Below the pieces are notes generated by a model, which saw nothing but the letters and a program-made list of their open reading frames with translations, was not told the DNA's origin and searched no databases. From Malachius bipustulatus (taxonomy: Eukaryota; Arthropoda; Insecta; Coleoptera; Melyridae), in assembly GCA_910589415.1 (NCBI GenBank), contig OU342632.1, forward strand, positions 46,985,341 to 47,049,340: DNA of 64,000 nucleotides, in the 5' to 3' direction. The position numbers were made by a program, and so were the translations under genes. Each line of letters starts with the position of its first letter. Positions within the stretch are counted from its first letter, which is position 1. Below are positions 20,101 to 32,900 of the stretch, piece after piece.

Positions 20101-23095
20101 GGAGGATGGCCCTTCTTCTCTCCATGGTGTAGATGTCTAATAGAAAATAATTTCTGATAATATTAATAGAATGGTGTGAAAATGGAGGGCACACATTTTC
20201 ATAAAGCTTACTGTCTGATATTTTTTTTTATTGAGCATGAGCATAGCCAAAGTATAGCTTCCATTTAAATATCAAATTTAAATGTCAACTAATAATTATC
20301 TTATCTTCAATGTCAATAAATACAAAAATACATTTTATAAAGTTGATGACACAGAATGTACTAAACCAGGTTAGTGCGGCGATTTTTCTCTTTTTCCTGG
20401 GACTCCCTTTCTACAAAAAGACAAGATATTCTTTGTCATTCTTGTCCTATAGAATACTCCACATTTTATTTGGTGGGAAATTTTACGAGTCAAAGTAGAT
20501 ATTACAATAACCCATTTTCTTCGTCCAAGAGAATTTAGAGGTCTTTGTTGTCATCTAATTGAGAGGGAAAATCATAATCTGATGTTTCACTTTATACATA
20601 CTCTTTGTCGAAAAATCGTATTTTTTTACAAATTTATCCCCAGGTCTTTAATTTCATTCAATAATTAGTTTTTCTGTAGATTTGTATAAATGGGTGAAGC
20701 CCAATTTACTTGAATGACCGGTATGTGTAGTATTTTTTTCACTCTGTAGAATCATGAATCGTGTAGAATCATCATTACCTACCTAAGTGAGATTAGCTCT
20801 ATCCAGGCTGTTCCATGATGAACCCCCCAAATTTAGACAGTGTGTTCAGGGGATAAAACATAAAAAAAAGTCTGATAAACATAATATGAAAAAAAATTTA
20901 GTGAATATTATATTGTAATGTACCTAATGATTAGTAGAGAACAAAGTAAAAATAAACTGATTAAATTTTCATAAAATACCACCCCATTAACCTGAATTAA
21001 TGCGTCAGCTCGTTAGTGTGTTGATTTAGTAGGTCATTGAAGAAATTTATGATGATGATCTCTGCGATTAGTGCTAATCGAGTAATGCCTCTCTTGTCTT
21101 TTTGTGTATTGTTTGTAGTATTAGTCTAATTTTTCCAGAGGTAATAATCATCTGAGTTCTGGTGACCTTGGTTTTGATTCAGAAATCCCTAACAAGTAGA
21201 AAGTACAATTTTTTCCTCCAATAATGCATTACAATAAATTCACATGAGTCAAAAATATTGTTATCAATCAATAGCTCAGCGACAGTCTACATTTGACCAT
21301 AATATGTTTAATAGGTGAATTATAGTAAGTGTCTCGCTAATCTGAATACGCTCGTAGTCCGAACAGTCGTACAAAAATATCCGTACAATCTGAACAGTCT
21401 ACCTTTACACGCATACATGTTGATAAAATTGTACTGGAGGTATGTAATGTTAATGTTTCAGCAGGCTGAACAAAAGTTATGAGATCCTGGAAAAAAATAA
21501 AAACGACTGAATGCGGGAAAAGGTTTATTTGATTGAGACAATAATTATTGTCTGTTCGAGCATTTATCTGTTCAGTCAGTCTTCAATTGTGTGCGAGTCT
21601 GTTACTCATGGCTATTGGCCAGCGTCGTCAGAGAATAAAATTTATTCATTATATTCAGTAGTCCGCACATATTCGGACTAGAGAAATACGGGCTAGTCTA
21701 CTACTCCGAATAACAATTGCCTGATATAAGTTGGATTAGCGGGACTCTACTGTATCTGCAAATGCATTTTCTCTATTATTTTAGGCGGAGTTTGTTTAAT
21801 TTTTTATATTTATGTTTAATTCCATTATTGAAACAAGAAACAACTATTTTTGCAAGATCGAAACCGCAGAATTAAAATATGTGAAGTGGGCAGAAAATGT
21901 CTCCAAAATCTTGTTGTAATAATAAAAATGTGGATTTTATTCCTGGCACAAATCAGGTTAACAATGAATTGCCAACAACTGGTACATCATTGAGTGGATC
22001 ACCTTGTCTTGTCGAATTGAAGAAAGGATAGGTCGCCAATGACGAAGTTGAAAATGAAGACCACTTGCCAACCAATTCGAAAATTTTAGACAGAATAGGT
22101 GCTGCCATTTCTTCTTATTGTGCTCTTTTAGATGCCGGTTTAATAATAAAAAATAAAATTGTAGGTCAAATGCCATAATTTCAATAAGCAGGATAAGGAA
22201 AGCCAGATCCAAAAAATGGTTTCATATTCAATCAAGTTATCGTATGTCACTGTACTTCCTCGCCAGTGTAGCTTTCCTTGAATTTGTTGTTCCACTTTTA
22301 TAACTTTGACTTAAAAAAACAAAAACTAACATCTATCTCAATGTTGCAGCTCTGTTTCTTTGACGAGCAAGCTTTCCGCCTCGTCTTACTCCACGTCTCC
22401 GGGAGCCGGGCCTCTGTGGTGGTCCTGATGCCCCTGGTCGCGACACCGGGGGCCCTCCGCCATTACGGCTGACGTTTGCTGCGCGCCAGCCCTGGGATGC
22501 AGTACTCAGGGGCGACACGCTCTACGTCGCGTTGCCGCCGCATGTACTGCCTGAGGGCTCACGCGAGGCTTTCATCGCACTGCTCGAGGCTGCCGAGGAA
22601 CAGCTCAAGTGCAATCATGTCATTGTGGTGAGTAGAAAACTAACTTTTTTTTATTAAACCCATTGCTGTGGAATTTTGCTTAATTCAGGGAGAGCAACTG
22701 TCAATTCCACCTGTTTGTATAAATCTGGTACAATTTTTGTTTGTTTTGTTGTGTTTGTGGCTTTCAGCATTTAGTTGTATTGTAACGTAACTGGATTTCA
22801 TTAAATATTTTAGTTTTTGGCGATACTGAACAAAGAGAAAATGTATTATAATTTATTGAAGTAACAGGAACGGGGAGTAATAATTAATAATGGAAAAATC
22901 AACCTAAAAAGAAAAGATTAGAATAATAATATTGTCTGATTTGCGATGCAGGTGTTCTCGAGTGATCGTCCTGACCGCGCCATGCTGGTAAGGACGTTCA
23001 TGTTCCTTGGCTTCGCGGTGCTGTCGCCGACGTCTCCACTGGTATCGGAATCTCTGGCCAATGGCAATGTGTGCATGCTGTACAACATCGAGTAG
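17128..23095 (+). CDS. Oaz: ornithine decarboxylase antizyme (three exons, +1 frameshift)
   Basis: Antizyme binds ornithine decarboxylase, sends it to the proteasome without ubiquitin and blocks polyamine uptake. Exons: 17128-17219 (ATG; donor GTAAGTAT), 22350-22627, and 22952-23092 with stop TAG at 23093-23095; both junctions keep frame. The short first frame ends ...GAGPLWWS at TCC-TGA (22423-22428), as in animal antizymes. After a +1 shift the frame reads DAP... and carries the conserved C-terminal domain (PEGSREAFIALLEAAEEQL, CNHVIVVFSS, MLVRTFMFLGFAVL). Codons 1 and 23 are both ATG, which would allow the two start sites known in other antizymes. The coding exons are far more GC-rich than their introns. 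Polyamine-stimulated frameshifting is the expected control. Exon 1 is inferred from phase and donor quality; exons 2 and 3 are certain. Confidence 0.92.
18162..18424. mobile_element. palindromic MITE with 8-bp target duplication
   Basis: Two arms of about 125 bp fold into one long hairpin around 18290-18305; the tips are GGTTATCCTGTTGTTTAG and its near-perfect inverse. CAAATGCC flanks both sides (18154-18161 and 18425-18432); the match extends to nine bases with the next G. An 8-bp duplication fits hAT-like transposases, although P and Merlin elements also make 8 or so. Confidence 0.75.
21323..21753. mobile_element. pogo/Tigger-like inverted-repeat element
   Basis: The left end TATAGTAAGTGTCTCGCTAA and the right end (inverse TACAGTAGAGTCCCGCTAAT) match imperfectly and have the CAGTAGAGTCCCGCTAATCC look of pogo-type elements, which duplicate TA. 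The 430 bp hold no transposase. Confidence 0.5.
22423..22453 (+). promoter_or_regulatory. antizyme +1 frameshift site and stem-loop
   Basis: TCC-TGA-T is the shift site: the ribosome skips the T at 22426 and reads GAT. Two nucleotides after the stop begins a 9-bp stem (22430-22438 with 22445-22453; GCCCC pairs GGGGC, T-G wobble, GGT pairs ACC) closed by a 6-nt loop CGCGAC. A 3' structure at this spacing stimulates shifting in other animal antizymes. The loop CGCG could pair with CGCG near 22481 to make a pseudoknot; that last step is speculation. Confidence 0.85.
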
Positions 23096-24232
23096 TCGAC
23101 CCCCAGCTCAGCCTCGGACCTCTCCCAATCAGCTCAACATCCGCATTAGTCAGCTATTATTCTACTCTGCCTATGCCACCAATGAATGCGCTTTACATTC
23201 ACAGCAATTCGGTGACATGTAGTCATCTTTGTTTAGTGCACGTAATGAAGCTTATATTGTAATAGGTCTCTTGTTATTGTCTTGGATATCGTTATGTTAG
23301 TTATTGTGAATTTAATTTAAGTTTAGATGTAAATTGTCTTAGATTGAAATAATTAACTAGGCATGTAGAGAATCTTCATCATCATCACCGTCACTTTTCA
23401 TGGCAATGTTCACTTCAATTATTATCATTCAATAGAAATATCTTTATTATTATTTACTAGACAATGTTGCAAAACAATTATTACTATTATATTCCTTGCA
23501 TACCTAGTTTTAATGTTTTGTCGATATGTATATTATATTTAACACTGACTTCTGTATGAATATACTATTAGAAATTATGTTTGGGTGTTGTCTTTGATTA
23601 AAATGTAAAATAGCTGTTTTACAAAAATAATCAGATTGCGTGGCATTATTATTATGCCAATTTTGTTGTTGGTTTCATGAATTTTCAGTCGCTCAACTCA
23701 ACTGTCAATGTTTGCATATTAAGTAAGGGATTTGTATTTCATTATTTGTGAAACAGCTATTTTTAGTTTTTACATCGTACATGTAGTCTGTTAATATGTA
23801 TATATTTTTAATACTTTAGATGTAATTTTTGAGCTGATGCGAGAGGTAAAAAAATCAGTAACGTGCGGAGTTTAATATCATGTTCCCATTTATGCCGAAA
23901 AATACAAAAAAATCATAAAACATAAAAATACAAAAAAATATGTTTCAATCGGTAATAGTTTTTAACAAGGTTTAAGTTTTTTAGAAGTGGTTTTAATATT
24001 TACGTTGCATTACTCTTTGCTTTCGCTTACTTTTGGACTATTGCATCCTTTTACTACTTCATAAATAATAATATGTTTATTCATTCCACATTTTTCATTC
24101 TTCAGGTTGGATAGTTATATTTGAAATTTAGTATGTAGTCAGGTTCTAATAAAGTCTTATTTTAATGGTTCGATTGTTTTATTTCCTATCCTTTTATTAA
24201 TTTAATACATTTGAGATAATTAATAAACCATT
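23096..24232 (+). other. antizyme 3' UTR and downstream
   Basis: This is AT-rich sequence with no gene. The long 3' UTR probably runs to the AATAAA at 24148-24153, followed by a T-rich stretch. The short frames at 23007-23262 are other reading frames of the last coding exon and its UTR. Confidence 0.6.
24148..24153 (+). promoter_or_regulatory. poly(A) signal of antizyme
   Basis: AATAAA in TTCTAATAAAGTC is the first strong signal in a plausible context after the stop. It ends about 10 bp before GT/T-rich sequence. Confidence 0.55.
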
Positions 24233-24457
24233 TACAGTGGGTATTATAAAGGCTCATTAAGTTAACGGGCAGATTTCTGTGCTCGTTTTTGAAGCTAATA
24301 TCGACGTCAAATTACTTTTATTAACATTTTTGTAATTACTTTCATGTCGAGAATCGATAAATTCAAAAAATTTCCACTTAGACTCGATATCTTCTTCAGA
24401 AATGGCCACAAAAATCCGCCCGGTAACTTGATGCGCCTTTATAATAGTATTGTGAAT
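24233..24457. mobile_element. MITE family 'TATAAAGGCTCATTAAG', copy A
   Basis: The left end (TTACAGTGGGTATTATAAAG, then GCTCATTAAGTTAACGGGC) and the inverse at the right end (GCCCGGTAACTTGATGCGCC, then TTTATAATA) enclose 225 bp. Further copies are at 31328-33213 (interrupted) and 44831-45061, which give the consensus tip ACAGCGGGTATTATAAAGGC. Confidence 0.7.
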
Positions 24458-26953
24458 TATTGCCGTAAACAATGAATATAAAGGGATTTTTCAGAAAACT
24501 TTGAAGTGTGCCCCTGCCTTATATCCGTACACCTGGCGTGCTGACTACAGTGGTTTTCTATAGCCAAAATACAGACATCTGAAAGTATCAGTCTTTACAA
24601 AACTCTTGCACTTTTTTGTCACTAGTTCCACGATTATTCCTGCAAAATCGTACTAGATCAGTGTTTAGAGGGCTTGTGACTTTAAAGAGGACTTTAAGCC
24701 CTTTCAGGAATTTCAATTCCATGACTTGAAGGTTTTTTTAAAAAACTTTTTAAAATGAAGGCGGCAATTGTGGCAACGGGTACAATTGTGGCTTTAAGCT
24801 CAAATTCCTTTAAAATAGAGCTTCAATTCCTTTTGAGGGCTTTCAGAGCTCTTCCCCAAAAGGAATTGAAGCCCTTTTGCATTCAGAATTCCAGAGCTCG
24901 TTAATAAAGGAAGGCAGAAGATTCTTTTTAATACAAAAGTGTGAGAATATTCTGGAGAGTTGTAATTCGCATCCTAGAATCGATCTTTTGAGTGGGGATT
25001 CTCAATTGTTTAAATAGATGTTTTGTCTAATTTATTCTCAGTGGCGAAAAAATTTGGAAATAAATATTAACAAAGGCTGAAGGGCTTGAAGCTCTTTTCA
25101 AGAACTTGAAGTCTTATCAAGGACTTGAAGCTCTTTTCAAGGGCTTGAAGCTCTATTGATGAACTTCCAGCCTATATAGAGCTTCAAATCCTTTATAAAA
25201 AGGCGTATGGCTTTCGCTGCAATTCCTTTCAAGTGAATTGGGAATTGCAGCTCTTTTTGTTAAAAAAGGAATTGTGGCTTTAGGTTTTCAACTTGGAACT
25301 TGTGGCTTTGAGCTCTTTTGTCGAGAGCTTTGCCCAGATCTGGTGTTTTAATAGTAAAATTTCTTTAGGAAGAATCTTGTCAATATTTGGTAACAATCTT
25401 GCACAAATAAAGTCACTAATTTTTAATTTGGCTATAAAATCGTGAAGACTTCACAGGTTTCCTTTAAATTTAGTATAGTGGTGAGGCGGGTGCACAATCG
25501 AACATATGACTTTGCTTTTGATCATATTTCGATTAATTAAACTTGCTGTCACCCAGCGCGTCCTTAGTTTCCTAGTAACTATTCATCCATAGACAACTCA
25601 AGCCTCCAATTATTAAATTTTAATCAATTTAAAGTCTTCTATGGTTAATAATATAATAAAGATCAAAATAATTAATTTCTCATGATTGTAGATAAAATTT
25701 TATATGATTTATTTGAGATACACATTGTTATCGCACTTGTGCGAGTACAGCACTCGGTCAGACGGCCTCGTCCTGCAAAATTCACATACGTGCGGTATCA
25801 ATGTCTGTATCCCACTTCCCACTTATATCATAAATAATTATTTCCGATTTAAATTACTGAACAAGGTCATTGATTGCCTTGAACTATTGATTGGCATTAA
25901 TTTTGAGGTCAACAGACTGACACCTCACCTCATCATCATCATCATCAATCAACAACTTATTTATTTACCCATGCCTTGGACGTACAGGAGCACTTCAATT
26001 CTCACTTACTTTTCAATAGCAACAGCTGGCCGAACGACGAGTATTGCGCACAGCGATTCGCTGCAAAGGGTACAAATTTTTCCAGCCCGTTATCAACTAC
26101 TTTCTAGCCCTGGTGCCGATAAGACAAAGTTTCACGGTAGTAATTGGTATTAGTAGTTGTTGCTAATGGCAGGTGAGAGCTCCGCAGTTGACACGCATTT
26201 ATGTTTCAAGCAAGTCGAAGCGCGCTAACACAATAATAAATATATCGATTTGATTCTGTATGATTTTCTTAGTCTTAGCAGGTACCTATAACCTGGGTAG
26301 GTACATGCAAGTTTTCTGTGTTCTAACGCGATCGCAATAAAAATTATCGTTAAATCGTTAAATTATCTCGGCCATACCGAGGAACATTTAAGCTCGTATG
26401 ACATCGGCCCGAGTCTTAAGCGAGGGCCGATATGACGTCATATTTGGTGAAATGCGCTTCATTCCGCCCTTGATATATCACTTTTACAAAAATTTGTGAC
26501 ATTTTTTTATATATAATTTGTGTTGTTTTTTTTATAATTATCCAGTTTTTTTTTATTAGCATGTATTGTAATTTTATCAACTTGAATTGGACCTCTTGCC
26601 CATCGCTAATCGACATAGCCATCTGATGGTTGTGAATTTACTTAAACAAAGAAACTGTAATAATAAATGTTTCGAAGTTCTATTTCATGTATCCACAATC
26701 TAATGAAAATCCTGTAAGCTACTATACATAATTATTATTATCTACTATAAATAAATCTTCTGTTTGGAAGGGTTCAATTATTAAACTAGAAGACTCGGAA
26801 ATAAATTATCTAAATGTAAGCAGTGACAAAAAGTTAACCATAAATTTATTTCCAAACCATTTTTATATAAAATTCTAAATATTTACATAACAATATATGT
26901 ATAGATAAACAAAAAAATTTAACTTAATGATAATTACACCACACCAATATCAT
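24458..26953. other. intergenic region between antizyme and ACBD5
   Basis: No gene is supported; the 149-residue frame at 25704-26153 has no recognisable domain and is interrupted by low-complexity sequence. The ACBD5 3' UTR (minus strand) occupies its right end; TTTATT at about 26844 would be its poly(A) signal on the minus strand. Confidence 0.5.
24690..25330. repeat. degenerate tandem repeats of GGCTTGAAGCTCTTTTCAAG
   Basis: The motif CTTGAAGCTCTTTTCAAG and its variants recur about four times in a row at 25079-25165, with a period near 21-22 bp. The related words GCTTCAATTCCTTT and AAAGGAATTGAAGC recur in both orientations around it. Each unit is a small near-palindrome (CTTGAAG...CTTTTCAAG). 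Confidence 0.55.
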
Positions 26954-29900
26954 TTAATTTCTTCTAACTATGAACCTGTTAATTATCAGAGTGGCAACAA
27001 ATGGCCACGCGATAATGAAAGCTAAAATCTGAGGTGATAAACCTCCAAACAACCTGGGTTTTCTTACGGAGACTGCGGTGCTCGATCGACCTTCCAAAGA
27101 CACCACTCTATTTGTCAACCTTTCGATATCACTCTTCATCGTCTGAACCGTTTTGGAAATTTCAGCTGACACATCAACAGAGTGAGCTTTAGTACGCGAT
27201 CTTGAAACATGCTCCTTTTGAATCACATTTTCTCCCACAATCGTCCCATTTGGCACATACTTCCTAGGCTCGGGTGCCTAGCAAAACGAAATAAATCAAT
27301 ATTTTTGTAATCGGTAATATTATTATGTACTAGTTAAATAAAAAATTGTACATCAACTCACCTCTATGGTATCAATATATTCATCATCACTATGATCGGA
27401 ATCTTCGACAGGCTGTGCAACAGGCGACACGGACCTTGAAGAACTCAAGCTTGAAATAAATCTACATGGGGAGCCTTCGCGCGAAGCTAGACAGAAAAAT
27501 AGGTGATTAAATGCCAAAATTCGATTAAAAGAAAAAAAATCTAACTCACCAAGAGGTGAATTCGGTTGTGAACGCACTCGTTCTATTATGTCCCCAACTA
27601 CCAACTCTAAATCGTTCATGTTAATTTTATCCAGTTCGTCAGTTGGAGCTTCTAAGAAATTGGCTACTTTTTCTGAATAGCTCATTGTTTCTATTATGCT
27701 AAAATTATATATCATATGAAAAGTTACAACAAGTAAAATATGCAATACATAGTAAGTGATGTCACAAATTAATGACGCTAGATTAAATTCAATTCCAACT
27801 CTATTCGGACAGCGGCTAGTTATGACAGATCAGCTGACTTTGCCTGGTAAGTACATTATTCAGCTGACTTTGTTTGGTAAGTAGGTATATTATTATTCTT
27901 GAAGTTTTTGTCAGTGAGCTATGTAAATTGAATTAATCTTGTCAGCTGGGTTATTCTTTTTAACTTCATTTGACAAACTTGATCTATGAGAGTTGTCAAG
28001 TTTTCTTGGAAAATAAATAGTTGCTGGAAACTAATTTTAAAATTAATTGGAGATTTATTAGTTTCCTAATTTTTTAATACATTTGGCAACATTGCTTTAT
28101 TCTGAGAATGACATTACAAAAACCGCTCATAACCTAGAACATTAACGCATGTCAGTGCGCTGTCAAATGAAAGATCATTCTTATAATCCATAGCCAACTA
28201 GATCCGAATAAACTTGGAATAGACTGTATAGTATGCTTTTTCTACAACCAAAGTTATTTTTTTAATAGAAATATAACTTTTTCTATAACCAATTACCTGA
28301 AGTGATACAAATTAAAAGGTGTCATTGTTTTTATTATACTCTTTATTGCATGCATAATTAAAATTCCCTTTTATTCATGCAGTGTAATTTTTCAAATCTA
28401 GTAAAGACAAACCAATCGTAGAGAAAGTATGTAAAATTATTATCAAATTTTGGAAAGTCTTGGGGTCAGGTAAAGATTAGCTAATATACATAGTTTATTT
28501 GCACAGTAAGCCAAGAGGTGAACTTATAGCATGAGCTAGTCGTTCCCTGGCCCCATTTTCATAAGATTTATACGTACGAATGTAACTCGTCAACGTATTT
28601 GGTCATGGCAGCATGTTTGGGCATGTCACCAAGTTTTTTCCATGCGTCATACTTGGCTCTACCGACAATGTCCCAGAAGCCTGGCCTGGATCCTTTGCAT
28701 GGCCCTTCGGTCGCTTGTTTAAAGTAACCATAAAACCGTAACATTAATTCGTTGCTTGGCTGGTATGATCCTTAAATAAAGAACGATTACATCAGAGACA
28801 TGACCAGAGTAGGGGGGCTTCAAGCCGGCCACTCACTATGCGGTACTTGGCAAGTGAATTCTATGGCCAGTACTTGTGATTTTGAGTACTCGTGCAAGTA
28901 AAATTAAAACCATTTACATTTACATCTGTGGGGCGGAGCGGGTGACGTATGGAACGGTTTTGAAAACACTTTTCAAGTAACGACGTTTGACTTGGGACAA
29001 TTTACCGACAATGAACGGGAAGTACAAGTTAGTAATGGCTTGGCAAGTAAATCTGAGTTGCATGCCGTATCATCATCACACTACGCGGACCTTGCCAAGT
29101 ATTCACAAGTACCGCAAAATGAATAGCCAACTTTAGAGAAGAAAGGTACAAGTGGAAGAATAAAGTTGCATAGGATTTGAGAAAGAAAGTTGAACGCTTT
29201 AATTTTTTTAATTTTTAACTCGAGCACTCAGAGCATGCTGTGATAAACTTCACTTTTTAAGAGTAAGTGCTGTAATGTAATTGAAGCTATTAGCATTTTT
29301 TTTATAAATATAAGTAGCAACACTGCACTGAACATATTTTGAATAAGTCGGGGTTAGATATTACAATTTTGATTATTTTTATTTCCATGGCAATTTAAGC
29401 ATTTCAGCAGTTGCCAAACTTCAAGTTTTTTTCAGATTTAGGTACTTTATTAATTTTCAATTTCTTTATACATACAGGGTGGCCAATTAGTGCGACAAAG
29501 GTCAATATCTCCTGTACCATTGAAGATAGCGGAAAACTTTTTCCAAGAAAGTTATTAAGGGTTAAGAGATGCATCTTTTAAAATTATTTTCGACTATACA
29601 GGGTGCTCCATAAAGGCGGGACGGTAAAAAGTTCAGTTTTTTAAATGGGACGCCCTATATTTTATTGCATTTTCAGATTGTCTGAGAAAATGTAATAACA
29701 ATAATGTTTATAGTTGCATTTTAAATTGAGTAGGCTATGAGTTATAAACAAGTGAAAATCGCAATTTTCCAACTTTAAACCCATTTACCACAAAAACGGC
29801 TCAAGATATCAGAAAACGGCTTACATGATCCTATCTTAAATTTTTATCTGGTATCCTACTGTATAGTTTAAATGTTTATGCAGGGTGATGGAAAATCTGA

Positions 29901-32900
29901 TAATTTTCACCACCTTGTATAAACATTTCAACTGCATAATTGGATGCCTTATAAAAAGTTAAGATAGGAACATGTAAGCCGTTTTTTGATATTATGGGCC
30001 GTTTTTGTGGTAAATGGGTTTAAAGTTGGAAAATTGCGATTTTCACTTGTTTATAACTCATAGCCTACTCAATTTAAAATGCAACTATAAACATTATTGC
30101 TATTACATTTTCTCAGACAATCTGAAAATGCAATAAAATATAGGGCGTCCCATTTAAAAAACATGAACTTTTTACCGTCCCGCCTTTATGGAGCACCCTG
30201 TATAGTCGAAAATAATTTTAAAAGATGCATCTCTTAACCCTTAATAACTTTCTTGAAAAAAGTTTTCCGCTATCTTCAATGGTACAGGAGATATTGACCT
30301 TTGTCGCACTAATTGGCCACCCTGTATGTATATTTCGTGCAGTATTTAATCCAGATACCTACTATAAATAGACTGAATTATTCACTTTGTGGTTATTAAA
30401 ACAATTGGCTTCAAAATTGAATGAGGCAAACTCAGTAACTCGAAAACTAACCGTCAGATATTTTTTTTGTAGACCATCATTAGTATTCGAAATGCGCGAG
30501 TTACCAATCACCCTGTATACCAGACAATTAATATTCAAATATTAAAACGTAATTATTTATTTTATTTCAACCATTTTACCGACATTTTCTTTTTGAGGTT
30601 CTATAAAAACTGTCAAATGAAAAATATTCAAAACTATTTGAATACAAACCATAAAAATATGGAGAACAACAAATTTCTTATTCTGGCATTATTACGCTCC
30701 CTATCGATAATTTCAGAAGCTCAAAAATATTTTTCAGTGATTTTTCAGGGCCACTTTCCTAATACTTTTTTCCCTAAACCTGTGCAATGATTTGATTGAT
30801 TTGTTTCAGAGAAAGGCCGCTTAATTGCTCACTACCTGTATACAGGGTGTACCAGACATCTTGGGCCAATATTGAAGGGGTGGTTCCTCTCATAAATGTA
30901 AGTAAAAAAAATAAATTTCAGCTCAAAATGATGTTTCGTTTAAAAGATACAGGGTGTCAAACTTTAAAAGAATATAATTTTTTTTTTTTTTTTTTTAATA
31001 TAAAATTACAGATTTTGATGAAACTCGGCACGAACAATAAGCAAACAAAGCTCTTTAATAATTGGGTATTTCAGATTTTGTAGATGTCGTCCAGTGGCGT
31101 AGTCAGGATTGGAATAACTTTTCCCTCCCTACATTTACATTTACGCCACTGACTTTATTGCAAATACAAAACCGTTGTGCAATAGCCCAAGCAGTTTGGA
31201 ATAAAAAACTATCCTTTAGGTTTTTTCATATGCCGCACCGTTTTTGAAATATTTTAATTTTTCTCAGGTAATGTTGGACAATTTACATTACAAAATTATT
31301 GTTGATTTCATTAAAATTTATCTGACTTACAGCCAATATTATAAAGGCTCATTAGGCTAACGGGCAGATTTCTGTGATCGTTTTTGAAGCTATACACCGT
31401 TCACTTATTATAAAAGAATTGGGTTATGGTGTAGGGTGATAGAAATCACTGGGTATAACCGCTGTCAATCATTGGCTGGAGTTTGGTTATGTCTCTTTTT
31501 TATGAGGTTGAAGTTTTATGACAAGGAACCGGACATAGTTGCCAGATGGATTTTTGATATTTTTGATATTCTTCTTATTATATTTATTATTACATCTTTG
31601 CGGGCTTTTTATTTTGAATCATTTAGTCACATATTGCAATCTTTAACTAGAACGCAATGTCGCTGGATCTAAGATCTTAAAATCTTAAGCTTTTCATAAG
31701 AATTTGAGAAAAAGGTTATCATGTAATTTTGCCAAGTTAGGAAAATACACAAAATGTACTTTTTGAATATAAAATAAAAAACTTGAATCAATTATATTAA
31801 TTTACTTTTAATAAAAACATAGCAGGTAATTAAAATATATCGGTGCGTTTATTAAAATATTAAAATATAGGTACGTAAATGAAAAATATTTTTCGTCAAT
31901 TCGTCGGTTATTCGGTATCGTAGTACTGTGTCAGAAACCAGCCAAAGATTCTAGATTTGAGAATGTTTTACACAAGATACTTTTCAGTTTTCGCTTCTGG
32001 CCCAAAATTATCCCCCATTATCAATAACAGCTACTGCATCCTGCTTAGAATCAGAATCTTCTGATGTGCTCTGATTTTAATAAGATTTTCAACATGTCCA
32101 TTTGTTTCGTCCAGTCCTCCGAAATAAGTTTTTCACAATGATTATATTAATTTTGTCACATGTCAGGTGTACTTGTTGTTGTTGATTTAATTTGGCTTTG
32201 GTTGAACCAATTAGCCAGTCTCTTTTTTTCCCCCTTTTGGGGTAGAATTTAATTACAATCACACCAACTTGATCTAAGCATATCTATATGTATATCCGTC
32301 AGGTGTACTTACATTTTGAAAGCTCTTCAAGACATAAATTCTTTACTTTATCCTTAGAAGGAAGCTGCTAATTTACGTGCTTGTATAATGAAGTTTACAA
32401 TACCCCCATGTCATCGATTGGGTTGTATTGGAAATAGATTATTGCAAATCTTTCGGAAACACAATATTTTCATAATTAGTGCCTGTTTTAGGCGGGCTGC
32501 CCAAATGTGTGTAATTTCACATTTGACCTGTCTAATAATACTTGCTAATGCACGGTCTGACTACTATCAGAGACCGCATTACTAGCAATTTAGCAGATAC
32601 ACATATTTTACTTAATACTTACATCCCAAATATATTTTACCTTCAGAGAATGACTTAAATGTTTGCTCAAGTTTGGACTTTCTGGATCTTAATAATTGAA
32701 ATGCTTTCCTAATGTGGATTTATCCATCTAAAGATATTATTTTCGTCATTTTGATCTTTCGAAATTTAAAATGTCAAAAATTTAATAATTTTATTTGTCA
32801 GTTTGAGAAAAATTGATCAGAGTAAAAAATCATCCTAGATAGATATCCTAGTACTAAAACTTCAATTTGGCAACATGGCTGTTAATCAGCTGAGACACTT

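Larger units (their letters stand above)
17220..22349 (+). other. 5.1-kb first intron of antizyme
   Basis: It has a perfect donor (GTAAGTAT) and the acceptor ATGTTGCAG at 22349. Inside are a palindromic MITE (18162-18424) and a pogo-like inverted-repeat element (21323-21753). The short open frames elsewhere (for example 17260-17601 and 19967-20194) have no recognisable features. Confidence 0.75.

Noticed and set aside
25920..25945. CATCATCATC run as a possible CRISPR or microsatellite locus
   Set aside because: Only a short simple repeat; no CRISPR is expected or seen in this eukaryotic DNA.
25704..26153. 149-residue plus-strand frame
   Set aside because: No recognisable domain; it runs through low-complexity and ATC-repeat sequence, with no splice or poly(A) context.
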